This document shows positions 63,211-64,000 of a stretch of 64,000 nt of DNA, one piece after another. Origin of the DNA: Spirosoma lacussanchae (lineage in GTDB: Bacteria > Bacteroidota > Bacteroidia > Cytophagales > Spirosomataceae); assembly GCF_005870035.1 (NCBI RefSeq), contig NZ_SWJG01000001.1, positions 731,639 through 795,638 of the forward strand. Reading direction: 5' to 3'. The stretch's first letter is position 1, and every line of letters begins with the position of its first letter. Both the position numbers and the translations under genes were made by a program. The notes below the pieces were generated by a model. It did not search any database and was not told where the DNA came from. It saw nothing but the letters and a program-made list of their open reading frames with translations.

Positions 63211-63692
63211 TAACGTTTGAGACCCGAATCCATACCGTACCCGGCCCCATGCAGGTGGTCGAGATTCCGGCCGACGTGGCCGAAGCCTGGCTGCCCGCAA
63301 ACGGCAAACGCTGTCTGTACAAACTGTTCGACGGTGAGTCGTATCACGGCGGCTTCATGCACAATGGTCTTGGCGGCTATCAGCTGATCATCGGCAGGCA
63401 AGCCCGCAATGCGGCAGGCGTTTCGGCAGGAAGTGCGGTTACGATAACCTTGTCTCCCGATACCAGCCGGTATGGATGCGAGATGCCCGACGAACTGGCC
63501 GAAGTGCTGGCCACCGATTCCAAAGCGAACGACATCTTTCACGCACTGACGCCCGGCCGTCAGCGAAGTCTCATCTACCTGGTAACGGCGGTCAAATCGA
63601 CAGACAAACGCATCGACCGATCGCTGAAAATTGCCGAAGCGTTGCACATAGGCCTTACCGATCCACGAAAAATTGTACCATCCAATCCATGA
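63207..63692 (+). CDS. DUF1905/YdeI-family protein inside the ABC exporter operon
   Basis: 161 residues. The DUF1905 part reads MQVVEIPADVAEAWLPANGK and CLYKLFDGESYHGGFMHNG, the YdeI-like part HALTPGRQRSLIYLVTAVKS and RIDRSLKIAEALHIG. It overlaps the ATPase gene by 4 bp (ATGA) and its stop overlaps the adaptor start by 4 bp, so the three are co-translated. The related protein at 37731-38261 is larger and independent. A role in resistance to membrane-active compounds is an inference. Confidence 0.82.
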   Translation: MITFETRIHTVPGPMQVVEIPADVAEAWLPANGKRCLYKLFDGESYHGGFMHNGLGGYQLIIGRQARNAAGVSAGSAVTITLSPDTSRYGCEMPDELAEVLATDSKANDIFHALTPGRQRSLIYLVTAVKSTDKRIDRSLKIAEALHIGLTDPRKIVPSNP

Positions 63693-64000
63693 AAGCCCCC
63701 TACATACTACTTACTCTTTTGTTGCTGAATGCGTGTTCGGACAACAAGCAAAAGACAGCTGAACAGCAGGCCGATTCGGTCCGAACGGTACAGGCGCCGA
63801 AACGCATTGGCGAGGTGATGGGCGTAGCGGTTATCGAACCGGCCGCCCGCATCAGCCAGCTCTCGGCCGAAACGGGGGGCGTTGTCCAGCAGATTAACGT
63901 AACCATTGGCGAGCAGCTCCGGAAAGGGCAGGTGATCCTGACGATGGATAACGCCCTGGAGTCGGCCCAGCTGCGGCAGGCTGCGGTTAAGATCAATACC
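63689..64000 (+). CDS. Efflux RND/MacA-type periplasmic adaptor lipoprotein, N-terminal part
   Basis: The frame runs off the right edge; 104 residues are visible. It starts with a signal peptide ending in a lipobox (LLLLNAC, Cys at about 14), then a short linker, then the first biotinyl-lipoyl/barrel-sandwich half, with ETGGVVQQINVTIGEQLRKGQVILTMD. This is the membrane-fusion (HlyD/MacA) type that links an inner-membrane exporter to an outer-membrane channel. It overlaps the YdeI-like gene by 4 bp. A permease (MacB core) should follow. Confidence 0.88.
   Translation, partial: MKAPYILLTLLLLNACSDNKQKTAEQQADSVRTVQAPKRIGEVMGVAVIEPAARISQLSAETGGVVQQINVTIGEQLRKGQVILTMDNALESAQLRQAAVKINT

Overview
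The window looks like a stretch of chromosome from a Bacteroidota bacterium, most likely order Cytophagales (Spirosoma or a near relative). This is an inference. It rests on the moderately high GC content, several promoter-like octamers fitting the Bacteroidota -7 consensus TAnnTTTG, a carboxypeptidase-regulatory/TonB-plug protein, HisKA_2 kinases, and small families typical of the group (DUF4230, DUF2911, DUF4234, DUF1905/YdeI, PepSY membrane proteins). There are no tRNA or rRNA genes, CRISPR arrays, insertion sequences or prophage genes. Genes are short transcription units on both strands, several meeting tail to tail with shared or abutting stop codons.

Layout. 1-6 kb: a DUF4230 gene cut by the window edge, hemA, a histidine kinase, a lipoprotein, a LuxE-like adenylating enzyme and a sigma-54-type regulator without a DNA-binding domain. 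6-11 kb: a GH2 beta-galactosidase, a secreted esterase and a DUF2911 protein. 11-18 kb: uvrB, a DUF4234 membrane protein, small proteins with duplicated terminators, sufB, DoxX and two very acidic small proteins. 18-31 kb: secreted or envelope enzymes (alpha/beta hydrolase, YncE/phosphatase fusion, rhamnosidase-like enzyme, CHAP-type amidase, penicillin acylase, sigma factor, polysaccharide deacetylase), then a PepSY protein and an orphan NMT1/THI5-like binding protein. 31-38 kb: moaA, then an apparent operon of a small membrane protein, two outer-membrane barrels and a PAP2/vanadium-haloperoxidase-type lipoprotein. 38-46 kb: tryptophan dioxygenase, SDR, an unclassified glycoside hydrolase, aldo/keto reductase, a histidine kinase and an NTF2-like protein. 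46-52 kb: a four-domain sigma-54 activator followed by a TPR-HisKA_2 kinase, then an AraC regulator. 52-57 kb: Dps, a GAPDH variant, a ring-cleaving dioxygenase, a cupin and a monooxygenase. 57-64 kb: a 1109-residue regulatory/macroglobulin-like/TonB-plug protein, an MFS transporter with a MarR regulator, and the start of an ABC exporter operon that includes a YdeI-like gene.

The most system-like parts are the haloperoxidase-type operon (about 33.0-37.6 kb), the ABC exporter operon with an embedded YdeI-like gene opposite a MarR/MFS pair (60.4-64 kb), and the sigma-54 activator/TPR-kinase pair (46.7-51.2 kb). A recurring non-coding theme is long inverted repeats just 3' of genes. Those after uvrB, the DoxX gene and dps pair completely only when the RNA is read in the sense of the upstream gene, because their single mismatch becomes a G-U pair. 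Gene starts were moved downstream where a signal peptide, lipobox or family N-terminus favours a later start codon.
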